Of a stretch of 64,000 nucleotides of DNA, positions 63,958-64,000 are shown piece by piece. The DNA is taken from assembly GCA_017795085.1 (NCBI GenBank), contig CP051246.1, forward strand, positions 3,970,514-4,034,513, in the 5' to 3' direction. The stretch's first letter is position 1. Each line of letters starts with the position of its first letter. This DNA comes from Salegentibacter sp. (GTDB taxonomy: Bacteria; Bacteroidota; Bacteroidia; Flavobacteriales; Flavobacteriaceae). The position numbers were made by a program, and so were the translations under genes. The notes beneath the pieces were generated by a model that saw only the letters and a list, made by a program, of their open reading frames with translations, was not told the DNA's origin and searched no databases.

Positions 63958-64000
63958 ATGAAAATTTCAATTGGAAACGATCACGCAGGAACCCAATATA
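63958..64000 (+). CDS. rpiB: Ribose-5-phosphate isomerase B, 3' end cut by window
   Basis: Only the first 14 residues, MKISIGNDHAGTQY, are present. The conserved start of RpiB is (M)KIxIGxDHAGxxY, with the Asp and His that open the sugar ring. Interconverts ribose 5-phosphate and ribulose 5-phosphate. First rightward gene after the AT-rich region. Confidence 0.88.
   Translation, partial: MKISIGNDHAGTQY

Noticed and set aside
1..64000. CRISPR array, prophage or insertion sequence
   Set aside because: No regular direct repeats with spacers, no transposase or phage structural genes; the holin-like protein belongs to a stress family.

Overview
The window looks like chromosomal DNA of a marine-type flavobacterium (Bacteroidota, Flavobacteriaceae, Gramella/Salegentibacter-like; genus is a guess). 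Evidence: AT-rich DNA, weak or absent Shine-Dalgarno signals, many TAnnTTTG -7 boxes just upstream of start codons, and family-specific genes (SprE/PorW of gliding and type IX secretion, HU-CCDC81/SPOR protein, DUF4292, DUF4837, DUF4175, DUF5687, DUF6168, DUF6341, DUF6427, DUF6909). By my count 48 of 63 protein loci lie on the minus strand. No prophage, insertion sequence or CRISPR array was seen.

Layout. 0-12 kb: 3' part of trpS, a frameshifted dprA, an HU/SPOR envelope protein, an acyl-CoA thioesterase, two unknown exported proteins, a block of EnvC-like protein, DUF4292 lipoprotein and TPR protein, a sugar nucleotidyltransferase, dut, a MOP-type flippase and a lipoprotein. 12-21 kb: sprE, bactofilin, atpZ, DUF6168, atpB-E-F-H-A-G, a leftward cluster without atpD or atpC. 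21-30 kb: ABC transporter pair, PaaE-like reductase, DNA adenine methylase with a broken probable restriction endonuclease, DUF6427, DUF6341, purD, CapK-like adenylation enzyme. 30-38 kb: surface sugar genes (GT2 with an internal amber codon, UDP-glucuronate decarboxylase, rmlD, rmlC), DUF6909, GH3, an M23 peptidase, tatA. 38-51 kb: DUF4837, LysM transglycosylase, pgk, holB, DoxX, OmpH, methyltransferase, mnmG, ybeY, DUF4175. 51-64 kb: gltX, SPFH protein, a small YtxH/holin-like cassette, glnS, ZIP, folB, tRNA-Cys, LysE, GIN-domain protein, rnr, a 1.15-kb AT-rich region, and the first codons of rpiB.

Most notable signals: (1) two parS-like 16-bp palindromes bracketing mnmG, and an AT-rich region before rpiB with several DnaA-box-like 9-mers where the dominant gene direction flips. 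Together these suggest the replication origin is at or near the right end. (2) Three separate broken genes (dprA, GT2, restriction endonuclease). (3) A DUF6909 protein whose C-terminus resembles nucleoside phosphorylases, next to a GH3 acyl-adenylating enzyme. (4) A strong hairpin between atpE and atpF. (5) Small dispersed palindromes, including a 17-bp element repeated exactly just before two start codons. I found no convincing complete novel system; the DUF6909-GH3 pair is the best candidate for unknown biochemistry.
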